Shown piece by piece: positions 1 through 6,983 of a DNA stretch of 41,484 nucleotides. Source of the DNA: Oscillospiraceae bacterium (GTDB lineage: Bacteria > Bacillota > Clostridia > Oscillospirales > Oscillospiraceae); assembly GCA_015067725.1 (NCBI GenBank), contig SVLX01000021.1:1-41484 (forward strand), read 5' to 3'. The number at the start of each line of letters is the position of its first letter. The stretch's first letter is position 1. The translations under genes and the position numbers were made by a program. The notes under the pieces were generated by a model that was not told the origin of the DNA, did not search any database, and worked only from the letters and a program-made list of their open reading frames with translations.

Positions 1-1
1 T

Positions 2-430
2 GATGAGCCAACCTATAACGGTCTTGATTTTGTCATAATGATTGCCATTGCAAAGGTCGCAGACGATAAGTTCCGCAAAGATATGTTTAAAAGTAAACGC
101 AAACCGATTGATGAGATATGGAACGGGGAGCAGTATCGGAATATAGGTAATATTGTTCGTTTTGCACCGAGTGCCTGTAATACACAGCCGTGGAAGGTGA
201 CGGCAGAAGATAAAGGCTTGACTGTCTACCGTTACAAGAAGCCGGGCAAACGTGGCATTATGCCTGCCAATAAGGTGGCGCACTATAACCGCATTGACAT
301 CGGTATTTTCTTTTGTTTCCTTGAACTATGTCTGATGCAAAACGGCATTTCATATGAACGTGAGTTATTTATAGATACCGTAGCAGATGACTGCGAGGAA
401 TTGCTGACCGCAAAGTATAAGTTGATATAA
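2..430 (+). CDS. Nitroreductase family protein (TM1586-like), 3' part only
   Basis: The reading frame is open to the left edge of the window, so this is the C-terminal ~142 residues of a longer protein; the internal ATG at 38 is probably not the start. The stretch RFAPSACNTQPWKV matches the FMN-binding/substrate signature of the putative TM1586-type nitroreductases, usually seen as RLAPSAxNxQPW. The later part (HYNRIDIGI, the all-alpha stretch after it) also fits the second half of that fold. Such proteins are flavin-dependent NAD(P)H oxidoreductases of unknown natural substrate in the cytoplasm. Base composition is AT-rich compared with the genes right of 2.1 kb. It converges on the XRE regulator and shares a terminator hairpin with it. 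The family is fairly sure; the reaction is not. Confidence 0.75.
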   Translation, partial: DEPTYNGLDFVIMIAIAKVADDKFRKDMFKSKRKPIDEIWNGEQYRNIGNIVRFAPSACNTQPWKVTAEDKGLTVYRYKKPGKRGIMPANKVAHYNRIDIGIFFCFLELCLMQNGISYERELFIDTVADDCEELLTAKYKLI

Positions 431-475
431 AAAACGGCGATAGGGAGAATGTCATCTTCCTATCGCCGTTAATAC
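431..475. terminator. Bidirectional intrinsic terminator
   Basis: A perfect 12-bp inverted repeat, AACGGCGATAGG (433-444) with CCTATCGCCGTT (459-470), lies between two convergent genes. On the minus strand it is followed by a run of six T, so it should end the XRE transcript efficiently; on the plus strand the tail (AATACTTAAT) is weaker. It probably serves both the nitroreductase and the regulator. Confidence 0.8.
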
Positions 476-868
476 TTAATGTGGTGTTCCTAAAACCCCA
501 AAATACAATATCATTGAAATAATATCGATTGCCAAAAATACTGCCAATATGATACCGATAATTTTGAGTATCTTTTTTGCCTTACCTTTGTTTTTCTCGG
601 TCATTACTTTTTTGCTGATTTCTTCAACCTTTTCGGTAAAGCCGGATGTCTGCGCACCGTTTTTCTCGGTTACGTCTTCTTTCAGCAGATAATCCATCGA
701 GCAGTCAAACAGTTTGCCAAGCTCGATGAGCTTATCGGTTTCGGGGTAGGCTATATCCGACTCCCATTTGCTGATGGATTGACGAGACACACCGAGAATA
801 TCGGCAAGCTGCTCTTGTGTATAATTCAGCTCTTTTCTTTGTTTTGCTATTTTTTCGCCAAGTGTCAT
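476..868 (-). CDS. XRE-family helix-turn-helix regulator with C-terminal membrane helix
   Basis: A 130-residue protein starting MTLGEKIAKQRKEL. The ATG at 868 is chosen because AAAGGAG sits just upstream; a 22-codon longer frame has no such site. Residues ~5-60 form a Cro/CI-type helix-turn-helix, with TQEQLADILGVSRQSISKWE as the recognition region. Residues ~75-105 are a charged linker and ~108-128 a single hydrophobic helix (ILKIIGIILAVFLAIDIIS). Membrane-anchored XRE proteins of this layout are common in Clostridia and often sit beside a small membrane protein they may respond to, as here (the five-helix protein upstream). Its target is unknown; autoregulation with the neighbour is inference only. 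Confidence 0.85.
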   Translation of the reverse strand: MTLGEKIAKQRKELNYTQEQLADILGVSRQSISKWESDIAYPETDKLIELGKLFDCSMDYLLKEDVTEKNGAQTSGFTEKVEEISKKVMTEKNKGKAKKILKIIGIILAVFLAIDIISMILYFGVLGTPH

Positions 869-1028
869 AATCTTTGCTCCTTTATGTTTTCTAACGCTGC
901 GTTGCTTTAATTGTAGAACACTCAGCAAAATCATACTACCAATTCGGTGTTTCTAAATGTAAACTTTGGGTTGCATTTGATATTTTGGTGGTGTTGTTAC
1001 ATAGTAAAACTGGAATTTTCAATTATGT

Positions 1029-1469
1029 CTAACCCTTTGCATTTTTATATGAAATCAATATATGTGCAGGTGCAAACAATAGCGACGATACAATTAACAA
1101 TACAGACCTGCTCATAATTCCACTAAACAGGAAAATTACCGACGGAATAACAGACAATGCCAACGCCCTAAAAACCGAGTTCTTTCTAAAACAGATAATC
1201 CATATCAAACAATAAAGTACGATTAGAAAAATGTCTATCACAAGATATCTCGCAAAGGCTTCGTCAGACCACCAACCGAACCAAGTTCCCGGAATATTGA
1301 TAATCATAAATCCGAAACAGCCAAATCTTCCTATTTGTTCAACGATTTGAACAGCTTTGTTATGCCACTTGTTCTCAAAGCCATTTTTGCACTTTAACGC
1401 ATATATTATGTTAGGAATCATAATTATTACTACGAATACTGTCCCAAAAACATTTATCCATTCCATCAT
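1029..1469 (-). CDS. Small multi-pass membrane protein, unknown function
   Basis: A 146-residue hydrophobic protein. I place the start at the MMEWIN methionine because GGAGAG precedes it at proper spacing; an ATG 36 bases upstream has none. About five hydrophobic segments are visible: the N-terminus (VFGTVFVVIIMIPNIIYAL), around GRFGCFGFMIINI, YLVIDIFLIVLYCLIWIICF, ALALSVIPSVIFLFSG and LLIVSSLLFAPAHILI. The loops are short and there is no signal cleavage site or catalytic motif that I recognise. It lies upstream of the membrane-anchored XRE regulator on the same strand with about 160 bases between, so they may form a two-gene unit. No function is assigned. Confidence 0.65.
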   Translation of the reverse strand: MMEWINVFGTVFVVIIMIPNIIYALKCKNGFENKWHNKAVQIVEQIGRFGCFGFMIINIPGTWFGWWSDEAFARYLVIDIFLIVLYCLIWIICFRKNSVFRALALSVIPSVIFLFSGIMSRSVLLIVSSLLFAPAHILISYKNAKG

Positions 1470-1539
1470 ATTCTCTCCGTCAAATTCAAAGTTTCCAGTC
1501 TCCATTATGCTTAATTATACCGCGATAATGTGAATAAAT

Positions 1540-1719
1540 CTACCGTTGTTGCTTTTTCGCCAGCATCTCAAGGAAATGCAGACCGATGGCTTCTGGGTCA
1601 TAATTATTGGCTTCACAGATGAACCGCAAACCGTCTGGGGTTAGCAACCGACCGTTGTTGCGGTCACGGCATAACTGCTCATAATCAGCAATCTGCTTCT
1701 GAGTGAGTGTCTTTTTCAT
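1540..1719 (-). CDS. Small 59-aa conserved-type protein
   Basis: A short frame of 59 codons starting MKKTLTQKQIADYEQL with an excellent GGAGGACGATT ribosome site immediately before the ATG. The protein is mostly helical and charged, contains RNNGRLLTPDGLRFICEANN, and ends in a basic tail (AKKQQR). There is no membrane segment or known catalytic motif. It follows the truncated DNA methyltransferase on the same strand, so it may be a small accessory gene of the same acquired restriction/mobile block. That link comes from position alone. The coding call rests on the ribosome site and on the plausible amino-acid composition. Confidence 0.6.
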   Translation of the reverse strand: MKKTLTQKQIADYEQLCRDRNNGRLLTPDGLRFICEANNYDPEAIGLHFLEMLAKKQQR

Positions 1720-1763
1720 AATCGTCCTCCAAATAAAAACAACTGGGCAGTCCCGGCTTTCCG

Positions 1764-1795
1764 TTTACACCGCAAGAGCAGTTTTTACACCGCAA
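1764..1795. repeat. 12-bp direct repeat TTTACACCGCAA, two copies
   Basis: TTTACACCGCAA occurs at 1764-1775 and again at 1784-1795, a 20-base period. The second copy spans the stop codon of the truncated methyltransferase frame. It sits at the likely breakpoint of that gene, so it could be a scar or binding site of the element that removed the rest. It is too short to be diagnostic. Confidence 0.4.
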
Positions 1796-2051
1796 CGGGA
1801 TACTTTTTAATTATTCCACGGTTTTGTATCAAACTCGGTATGATTATTTCGATGTATATACACTTCACCTGTCCCGCAAACCGGGTCTCTAAAGCCTTCA
1901 ACGCCAACAGATTATCGCCATGAATTAGCATATTCTTGGTATCCGGATCGGCGGCAGCGTTGGAAAGCGCCACATTCTCAATCAGCAGACGAGGCTCGAT
2001 GCGAATGGGCTTGTTCTTTCCAAACCATGTAAGTTCCAGCTTGTTTCCCAT
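1785..2051 (-). pseudogene. Truncated site-specific DNA methyltransferase (type III Mod-like), N-terminal remnant
   Basis: An 88-residue frame starting MGNKLELTWFGK with GGAGGG upstream. Its first ~68 residues match the N-terminus of type III-like adenine methyltransferases: EPRLLIEN, then NMLIHGDNLLALKALE and GQVKCIYIE. In intact enzymes the last segment continues as CIYIDPPYNTG, which carries the catalytic DPPY motif. Here the match stops at CIYIE (about 1848) and is followed by ~20 unrelated residues. The catalytic motif, target-recognition and SAM-binding regions are therefore missing, and no restriction subunit is present. It is read as an inactive relic. The AT-rich composition and neighbouring small genes suggest a decayed mobile or restriction island. 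Confidence 0.75.
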
Positions 2052-2085
2052 GATTTTCCCTCCATCTCTACGAAGTCTCTTAGTT

Positions 2086-2113
2086 ATTATATCACCTTTT
2101 CCCAAAAAAGCAA
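2086..2113 (-). promoter_or_regulatory. Sigma-A-type promoter for the truncated methyltransferase
   Basis: On the minus strand TTGCTT (2108-2113) and TATAAT (2086-2091) are 16 bases apart. This places transcription start about 25-30 bases before the methyltransferase remnant's ATG. It lies immediately after the clpC terminator, so the AT-rich block is transcribed separately from clpC. Confidence 0.55.
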
Positions 2114-2120
2114 CACAAAA

Positions 2121-2155
2121 GACCCCAATCCGACAAAACCTGTCGAATCAGGGTC
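2121..2155 (-). terminator. clpC intrinsic terminator
   Basis: On the minus strand a 15-bp stem (arms 2121-2135 and 2141-2155, a few G-T pairs, loop of five) begins 10 bases after the clpC stop. It is followed by TTTTGTGTTG. The placement and tail fit a rho-independent terminator. Confidence 0.8.
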
Positions 2156-2165
2156 CCAAATCCTC

Positions 2166-4508
2166 CTACCTCCTCTCCACCCCAAACACCGGCTCTGCCC
2201 CCTTCCACTCTACGCACACCGTCTTATTTCCCGGTGGGTTCAGCAGCAAATATGCCGATAATGGGTCTTCTATCCGCTCCCGCAGGGCCCGGCGAATCTG
2301 TCTCGCCCCGGCGGCATCCCCGGCAACCGCCAGTTTTCCCGCCACCTCTGCCCCCAAACGCAGGCGGATGTGGCTCTTTCCTGCCCGCTGGGTCAATAAG
2401 TCCAACTGCAATGCGGCAATGCCGGTGAGGGTCTCTTTGTCCAATGGCCTGAAAATCGCCACCTTGTCAATCCGTCCCAAAAACTCCGGGCTGAACCGCT
2501 CCCGCAGGCAGGCATATACCCTGTCCTGCTGATTCGCCGGGAGGAAACCCAGCCCCTCACTCCGGCGCTGTTCCCCGCCCAAATTGGAGGTCATCACAAT
2601 GATGGTATTCCGGAAGTCCACCCGGCGACCTTTGCTGTCGGTCAGAATACCGTCATCCATGATTTGCAACAGTACCCCGGTCACATCGGGATGGGCTTTC
2701 TCAATCTCATCAAAGAGCACCAGACAGTATGGTCTGCGGCGTACCTTCTCCGTCAGCAGTCCACCGTCCTCATGCCCCACATACCCCGCCGGTGCGCCAA
2801 TGAGCCGGGATACGGCGTGTTTCTCCATATATTCCGTCATGTCCAGCCGCACCATGGCCTCCCGACTGCCGTACAGCTCCTGCGCCAGACACCGGCAAAG
2901 CTCCGTCTTTCCCACGCCGGTGGGACCGGTAAACAGGAGACTAGCCACCGGGCGGCTGCCGTCAGCAAGACCGCTCCTGCCTCTGCGCACCGCCGCCGCC
3001 ACTGCGGATACCGCTGGTTTTTGCCCCAAAATCTGCCGGTTCAGGCTGTCCTCCAGCAAAAGGAGCTTCTGCCGCTCCTCCATAGCCAGCGCCCCCACCG
3101 GGATTCCCGTCCGGGCAGATACCGCCCCGGCAATGTCCTGCGCCGTGACCGTCTTGCCCCGGTGACCCTCTGCCCGGCGGCTCAGCATCCTCTGCATCTT
3201 GTCCCGGAGCTCTGCCGCCCGCTCAAACCGGCTGTCCCGCACCGCATCGCTCAATTCCTGCTCCAAATGGGCCTTCTCCCGGTCGTCGCCGCTTCTGCTG
3301 CCCATCTCCTCCAGGTGGGCCCGGGCAGCACCCTCGTCCAGCAGGTCAATGGCCTTATCCGGCAAAAACAACTCCGGCAGATATCGCACCGACAAATCCA
3401 CCGCCGCAGTCAGGGCTTCATCGGTAATCTTCATGTGGTGGTGCTTCTCCATGCCCCCGCGGATGCCCCGGAGAATGGCCAGCGCCGCCTCCCGATTGGG
3501 CTCAGCCACCATCACCGGGCGGAATCTGCGCTCCAATGCCGGGTCTTTCTCAATATGCTTGCGGTACTCCGTCAGGGTGGTTGCTCCCATAATCTGCAAT
3601 TCGCCTCTGCCCAGCGCAGGCTTGAGGATGTTGGCCGCATCAATCGCCCCCTCTGCCGCCCCTGCGCCAATGATGGTATGCATCTCGTCAATAAAGAGAA
3701 TCACATTCCCCGCCCGGCGAATCTCCTGCAGCAAGTCCCTCAGCCGCTCCTCAAACTCGCCCCGGTACTTGGTCCCCGCCACTAAGCATGCCATATTCAG
3801 ACTCAACAGCCGCTTGCCCTTGAGCTGTACCGGTACACGCCCGGCCACCATTCTCTGGGCCAATGCTTCAGCAATGGCAGTCTTGCCCACCCCGGGCTCA
3901 CCAATCAGGGCGGGGTTATTCTTGTTCTTCCGGCTGAGTATGCCAATAACCGCCTCAATCTCCTGCTCCCGGCCAATGACCGGCTCCATGGTGGCTGCTT
4001 TTTCCAGTAAGTCCTCGCTGAATTGTTCCAATAGCTTCAATCCGTCTGTCCGCTCCTTTCCCCTCTCGGCCGCTTGCCTGCCGCCCAACTGCTCCAGTGT
4101 CTTCGTCAGCATCCCCTCAGGCGAGATGCCGCACAAAGCCAGAATCTCCCCGGCAGATGTCCCCGGCGGGCGGGTCATGGCCAGGAGAATATGCTCCGGA
4201 CGGATGCGCTTACTGCCGGACCACTGGGCCTCCCGCTCCGCCTGCCGCAACAGGTTTCTGGCTCTGGGGGTCAACCCCTGCGGCAGTTTCGCCCCCTTCG
4301 TCCCCCGGCCAATCCCGGAGATGGTCAATGTCCTGACCCAATACTCATCCAGCCCCATGCCCCGCAGAACCCGCCCGGGGAGGGTATCGGTCTGCCGGGT
4401 CATGGCCAAAAGCAGATGTTCACTGCCCACATAGCTGTGACCCATCCCTCTGGCTTCTCCTGCCGCCAGATGCAGCAGTTTCCTGACCCCATCATCATAG
4501 TGTCGCAA
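2166..4508 (-). CDS. clpC: ClpC-like AAA+ ATPase, Clp protease ATP-binding subunit
   Basis: A 780-residue Hsp100 unfoldase. Two Clp-N repeats fill residues ~1-145. The first AAA+ module has Walker A GEPGVGKT near 206 and Walker B ILFIDEMH. A middle segment near 410-440 (ELSDAVRDSRFERAAELRDKM) is the short UVR-type coil typical of ClpC and unlike the long ClpB coil. The second AAA+ module has GPTGVGKT near 529, VLFDEIEKAHPDV, and a GLGF element that may be the ClpP-binding loop. Expected role: ATP-driven unfolding of damaged proteins for ClpP in the cytoplasm. The start is TTG at 4508 with AGGGGG upstream. It stands alone: no ctsR, mcsA or mcsB nearby, so regulation may differ from Bacillus. 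A TATAAT (minus, 4544-4549) is the probable -10; its -35 is weak. Confidence 0.9.
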   Translation of the reverse strand: MRHYDDGVRKLLHLAAGEARGMGHSYVGSEHLLLAMTRQTDTLPGRVLRGMGLDEYWVRTLTISGIGRGTKGAKLPQGLTPRARNLLRQAEREAQWSGSKRIRPEHILLAMTRPPGTSAGEILALCGISPEGMLTKTLEQLGGRQAAERGKERTDGLKLLEQFSEDLLEKAATMEPVIGREQEIEAVIGILSRKNKNNPALIGEPGVGKTAIAEALAQRMVAGRVPVQLKGKRLLSLNMACLVAGTKYRGEFEERLRDLLQEIRRAGNVILFIDEMHTIIGAGAAEGAIDAANILKPALGRGELQIMGATTLTEYRKHIEKDPALERRFRPVMVAEPNREAALAILRGIRGGMEKHHHMKITDEALTAAVDLSVRYLPELFLPDKAIDLLDEGAARAHLEEMGSRSGDDREKAHLEQELSDAVRDSRFERAAELRDKMQRMLSRRAEGHRGKTVTAQDIAGAVSARTGIPVGALAMEERQKLLLLEDSLNRQILGQKPAVSAVAAAVRRGRSGLADGSRPVASLLFTGPTGVGKTELCRCLAQELYGSREAMVRLDMTEYMEKHAVSRLIGAPAGYVGHEDGGLLTEKVRRRPYCLVLFDEIEKAHPDVTGVLLQIMDDGILTDSKGRRVDFRNTIIVMTSNLGGEQRRSEGLGFLPANQQDRVYACLRERFSPEFLGRIDKVAIFRPLDKETLTGIAALQLDLLTQRAGKSHIRLRLGAEVAGKLAVAGDAAGARQIRRALRERIEDPLSAYLLLNPPGNKTVCVEWKGAEPVFGVERR

Positions 4509-4668
4509 ATGGTCTTCCCCCTGACTTTTCCATGTCCCGGAACATTATACCGCAGGCACAGCCCGGATTGTGTCCCTTTCTGCGCCGGATTATACCCTTT
4601 TGAGTCATATTCTTTCGGTGTAGCAGGCTGGTGTTCACAGATTTTTTACGGTTTTCCGGAAATTCCAA

Positions 4669-4696
4669 TTGCATTTTTTGAAAACTATGCTAGAAT
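4669..4696 (+). promoter_or_regulatory. Promoter for ferredoxin gene
   Basis: TTGCAT (4669-4674) and TAGAAT (4691-4696) are separated by 16 bases, with an extended TGC before the -10. The leader to the ferredoxin ATG is about 45 bases and contains TAGGAGG. A strong promoter and ribosome site fit a highly expressed electron carrier. Confidence 0.65.
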
Positions 4697-4748
4697 GTAT
4701 ATTGAGGTGCGGTCAAACGTGCCTGACTATTGTTAGGAGGTTGTACTA

Positions 4749-4919
4749 ATGGCTTACAAGATCACCGACGCTTGCGTCAAGTGCGGCGCTTGTGCTGACG
4801 CTTGCCCCATGGGCATCATCAGCGAGGGCGACGACAAGTTCGTCATCGATGCCGATCAGTGTGTTGACTGCGGCACCTGTGTCGATACCTGCCCCAACGA
4901 GGCTATTGTCGAGGCTTGA
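4749..4919 (+). CDS. 2[4Fe-4S] bacterial (clostridial) ferredoxin
   Basis: A 56-residue protein with the full pair of cluster motifs: CVKCGACADACP in the first half and CVDCGTCVDTCP in the second, i.e. two CxxCxxCxxxCP sets arranged with internal two-fold symmetry. Length and motif match the classical clostridial ferredoxin, a cytoplasmic low-potential electron carrier used by pyruvate:ferredoxin oxidoreductase, hydrogenases and similar anaerobic enzymes. The ATG follows TAGGAGGTTGTACTA. It is monocistronic, with its own promoter and two hairpins downstream. Codon choice (mostly C- or T-ending, few rare codons) is consistent with strong expression. Confidence 0.95.
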   Translation: MAYKITDACVKCGACADACPMGIISEGDDKFVIDADQCVDCGTCVDTCPNEAIVEA

Positions 4920-4930
4920 TCACCCTGACC

Positions 4931-4970
4931 GCCGTGCCTGCGGGCTGTGCGCAGGCACGGCACCTTTCAT
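4931..4970 (+). terminator. Ferredoxin terminator hairpin
   Basis: A perfect 11-bp inverted repeat, GCCGTGCCTGC (4931-4941) with GCAGGCACGGC (4951-4961), starts 11 bases after the ferredoxin stop. The following tail ACCTTTCAT has only a short T run, so this may act in mRNA 3'-end stabilisation as well as termination. Confidence 0.65.
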
Positions 4971-5005
4971 CCGAAGCAGAGAGTCAGTCATATTGCCTTA
5001 TGCCT

Positions 5006-5032
5006 AAGGGAATCCTCGTGATTCCCTTTTGT
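5006..5032 (+). terminator. Second terminator hairpin downstream of ferredoxin
   Basis: AAGGGAAT (5006-5013) pairs with ATTCCCTT (5021-5028), followed by TTGTCC. With the stronger hairpin 60 bases upstream it probably isolates the ferredoxin from the trmN6-rsmI unit. Confidence 0.55.
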
Positions 5033-5079
5033 CCTATGTGATGTGTAAGCCGGGAATATCCCCCTTCAACTGATTAACC

Positions 5080-5787
5080 ATGAATGATTTACCTGTAGAA
5101 TCTTTCCCCGGTGGATACCGGTTTTTCCCCGGAAGGGACACCTTTCCCTTAAGCACCGATACCATGGTGCTGGCGGATTTTATCCGTCTGCGCCCGGAGA
5201 GTCGGGTAGCGGATTTGGGCTCAGGCAGTGGCGCATTGGGTCTTCTGCTCTGTGCCGCCTGTCCCACCTGTACCGTCACCGGGGTGGAGCTCCATGAATC
5301 TTCCCATTTGGCCGCCCGGAGGAATATCGAAGAAAATGGTCTCCACAACCGCCTGCGGAGCATCCACGGCGACCTGCGACAGATTCGCCAGCTTCTTCCG
5401 GCGGGGCGTTTTGACTGCGTGGTGTCCAATCCCCCTTACTTTTCCTCCGGTGAAGTGTCCAAACTCAACCCCAATGCCCGGCAGGAACTGACCGCCACGC
5501 TGAATGACATTTTCTCCGCCGCCGCATGGCTGCTCAGAACCGGAGGGGACTTCTTTCTGGTGCATAAGCCGGAGCGACTGTCTGACCTGCTGGTTTTGGC
5601 CCGGGAACAACATTTGGAGGCCAAGGTTTTACAGTTGGTCTGCCACCGGCCGGGAGATACCCCTGCGCTGGTGCTGTTGCAGTGCCGCCGGGGCGGAAAA
5701 CCAGGGTTGCGGATTCCCCCGCCCATCTTTCTGCGGGAGGAAGACAGCTCTCCGTCTGTCCATTTCCGCCGGATTTATCATCTTTAA
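5080..5787 (+). CDS. TrmN6-like tRNA (adenine-N6)-methyltransferase
   Basis: A 235-residue class I SAM methyltransferase. SAM-binding motif I is VADLGSGSGALGLLL (~residues 44-58). Motif IV is VSNPPYF near residue 117, the NPPY signature of N6-adenine or glutamine methyltransferases. The opening (RFFPGRDTFPLSTDTMVLADF) is the usual N-terminus of the YfiC/TrmN6 group, which methylates A37 of tRNA1(Val) in E. coli; the target in this organism is inferred. The start at 5080 lacks a clear ribosome site, but no better in-frame start is visible. It lies 18 bases before rsmI, a pair often seen in Firmicutes, and both modify RNA. Confidence 0.85.
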   Translation: MNDLPVESFPGGYRFFPGRDTFPLSTDTMVLADFIRLRPESRVADLGSGSGALGLLLCAACPTCTVTGVELHESSHLAARRNIEENGLHNRLRSIHGDLRQIRQLLPAGRFDCVVSNPPYFSSGEVSKLNPNARQELTATLNDIFSAAAWLLRTGGDFFLVHKPERLSDLLVLAREQHLEAKVLQLVCHRPGDTPALVLLQCRRGGKPGLRIPPPIFLREEDSSPSVHFRRIYHL

Positions 5788-5805
5788 TCAAGGAGACACT
5801 CAGTT

Positions 5806-6633
5806 ATGGCCGGAATGCTTTATCTCGTCCCCACCCCCATTGGCAATCTGGGGGATATCTCTGCCCGCTGTCGCAATACGTTGGCAGAGGCGGACTTTAT
5901 CGCCGCCGAGGACACCCGGGTCACCCTGAAACTGCTGAACCATATGGAACTGCACAAGCCTCTGGTCAGCTACTATGAGCACAACAAATCCTTCAAGGGC
6001 AACCAGATTGTGGACAGAATTTTGGCCGGGGAAACCTGCGCGCTGGTGTCCGATGCCGGTTCTCCCGCCATCTCCGACCCCGGCGAGGACTTGGTGCGCC
6101 AGTGTGCCGAAGCGGGAATTACGGTCTGCGCCATTCCCGGTCCCTGTGCCGCCATCACCGCCCTAAGCATTTCGGGTCTCCCCACCGGTCGGTTCACCTT
6201 TGAGGGCTTCCTGTCCACGGCAAAAAAGAGCCGAAACAGCCATTTGGAGTCCCTGAAAGCAGAAACCCGGACCATGATTTTCTACGAAGCGCCCCACAAG
6301 TTGCTTTCGACCCTGACCGACATGGTTTCCGTCTTTGGTCCTGAACGGCGCATTTCTCTGTGCCGGGAACTGACCAAGCTCCACGAAGAAGTCATCCGGC
6401 TGACTCTGGCGCAGGCAGTGGAGAAATACACCGAGACTGCGCCGAAGGGAGAATTTGTCCTCATCATCGAGGGCGCCGCAGTCGCAGAGATTGCCCCGGC
6501 TTTTACCCTGGAAGATGCGGTAAACCGGGCGCAGGAGCTGATGGCTCAGGGCTTATCCCGGAAAGATGCGGCAAAGCAGGCCGCCCAGGAGACGAAACTG
6601 CCAAAAAATGCCATTTATGATGGTACGCTGTGA
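5806..6633 (+). CDS. rsmI: 16S rRNA (cytidine-1402-2'-O)-methyltransferase
   Basis: A 275-residue tetrapyrrole-methylase-fold protein. Signature segments: LYLVPTPIGNLGDIS at the N-terminus, AEDTRVTLKLLNH, LVSDAGSPAISDPGEDLV (~78-95) and IPGPCAAITALSISGLP (~106-122), then FEGFLS and IFYEAPHKL. These define RsmI, which 2'-O-methylates C1402 of 16S rRNA in the decoding centre using SAM. Length matches the family (~280). The ATG at 5806 follows AAGGAGACACTCAGTT. It is probably co-transcribed with the upstream trmN6-like gene, so this is a small RNA-modification operon. Confidence 0.95.
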   Translation: MAGMLYLVPTPIGNLGDISARCRNTLAEADFIAAEDTRVTLKLLNHMELHKPLVSYYEHNKSFKGNQIVDRILAGETCALVSDAGSPAISDPGEDLVRQCAEAGITVCAIPGPCAAITALSISGLPTGRFTFEGFLSTAKKSRNSHLESLKAETRTMIFYEAPHKLLSTLTDMVSVFGPERRISLCRELTKLHEEVIRLTLAQAVEKYTETAPKGEFVLIIEGAAVAEIAPAFTLEDAVNRAQELMAQGLSRKDAAKQAAQETKLPKNAIYDGTL

Positions 6634-6644
6634 CATTTTCAGGC

Positions 6645-6673
6645 TTGACAGAACCGCCTTTCTTCTGTACAAT
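6645..6673 (+). promoter_or_regulatory. Consensus promoter for tRNA-Arg
   Basis: TTGACA (6645-6650) and TACAAT (6668-6673) with a 17-base spacer, starting 11 bases after the rsmI stop and ending 26 bases before the tRNA. The near-perfect consensus suits a stable-RNA gene. Confidence 0.85.
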
Positions 6674-6699
6674 TATCGGCGTTGAGTAAACGCCAATAT

Positions 6700-6776
6700 G
6701 CCCCCGTAGCTCACCTGGATAGAGCGTACGCCTCCTAAGCGTAAGGTAGTGAGTTCGAGTCTCGCCGGGGGTGCCA
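6700..6776 (+). tRNA. tRNA-Arg (anticodon CCT)
   Basis: A full cloverleaf can be drawn: acceptor GCCCCCG (6700-6706) with CGGGGGT (6766-6772, one G-T pair), anticodon stem TACGC/GCGTA around loop CTCCTAA with anticodon CCT at 6734-6736, and T arm GTGAG-TTCGAGT-CTCGC. CCA is encoded at 6774-6776. Anticodon CCT reads AGG arginine codons. It is a single tRNA with its own promoter and terminator. Confidence 0.95.
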
Positions 6777-6780
6777 GAAA

Positions 6781-6806
6781 AACCACGCTGCGGCGTGGTT
6801 TTTTTT
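6781..6806 (+). terminator. tRNA-Arg terminator
   Basis: AACCACGC (6781-6788) pairs perfectly with GCGTGGTT (6793-6800) around loop TGCG, followed by six T. It begins 5 bases after the encoded CCA. Confidence 0.9.
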
Positions 6807-6912
6807 GTGAAATAAATCCCATGTGGGATTTGTGAAATACGCTGTGCGTGTGAAATATGGCTTCGCCATGTGAAATGCCTGCGGGCGTGCGGGTTTTCTT
6901 TCACTTCACATG
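6807..6912. repeat. GTGAAAT-linked mini-hairpin array
   Basis: Four copies of GTGAAAT at 6807, 6832, 6850 and 6870 separate short palindromes: AAATCCC/GGGATTT, ACGC/GCGT, ATGGC/GCCAT and GCC/GGC. The array closes with TTTCACTTCAC, the reverse complement of the linker. The unit is therefore a ~105-bp composite palindromic element directly after the tRNA terminator. Periods are 25, 18 and 20 bases. I recall similar arrays scattered in genomes of this bacterial group; function unknown. Confidence 0.7.
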
Positions 6913-6974
6913 ATGCGCAACATCAATTTTCATAACGACCGCAGGATTTTTAGCTTTTATTCTTCCTCGAATCA

Positions 6975-6983
6975 TGGTATAAT
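6975..6983 (+). promoter_or_regulatory. Extended -10 promoter upstream of the DUF5131 gene
   Basis: TGGTATAAT is an extended -10 element with a poor -35. The ~200-base stretch from here to the ATG at 7186 has no supported gene; one frame over 6984-7140 looks weakly protein-like and may be a remnant. Confidence 0.45.

Noticed and set aside
4711..4717. GGTCAAA resembling a CtsR half site
   Set aside because: Only one half site and it lies downstream of the ferredoxin promoter rather than at the clpC promoter; CtsR needs a tandem heptad.
6807..6912. Possible CRISPR array
   Set aside because: The repeated unit is only 7 bases, spacers are self-complementary palindromes, periods vary from 18 to 25 and no cas genes are present.
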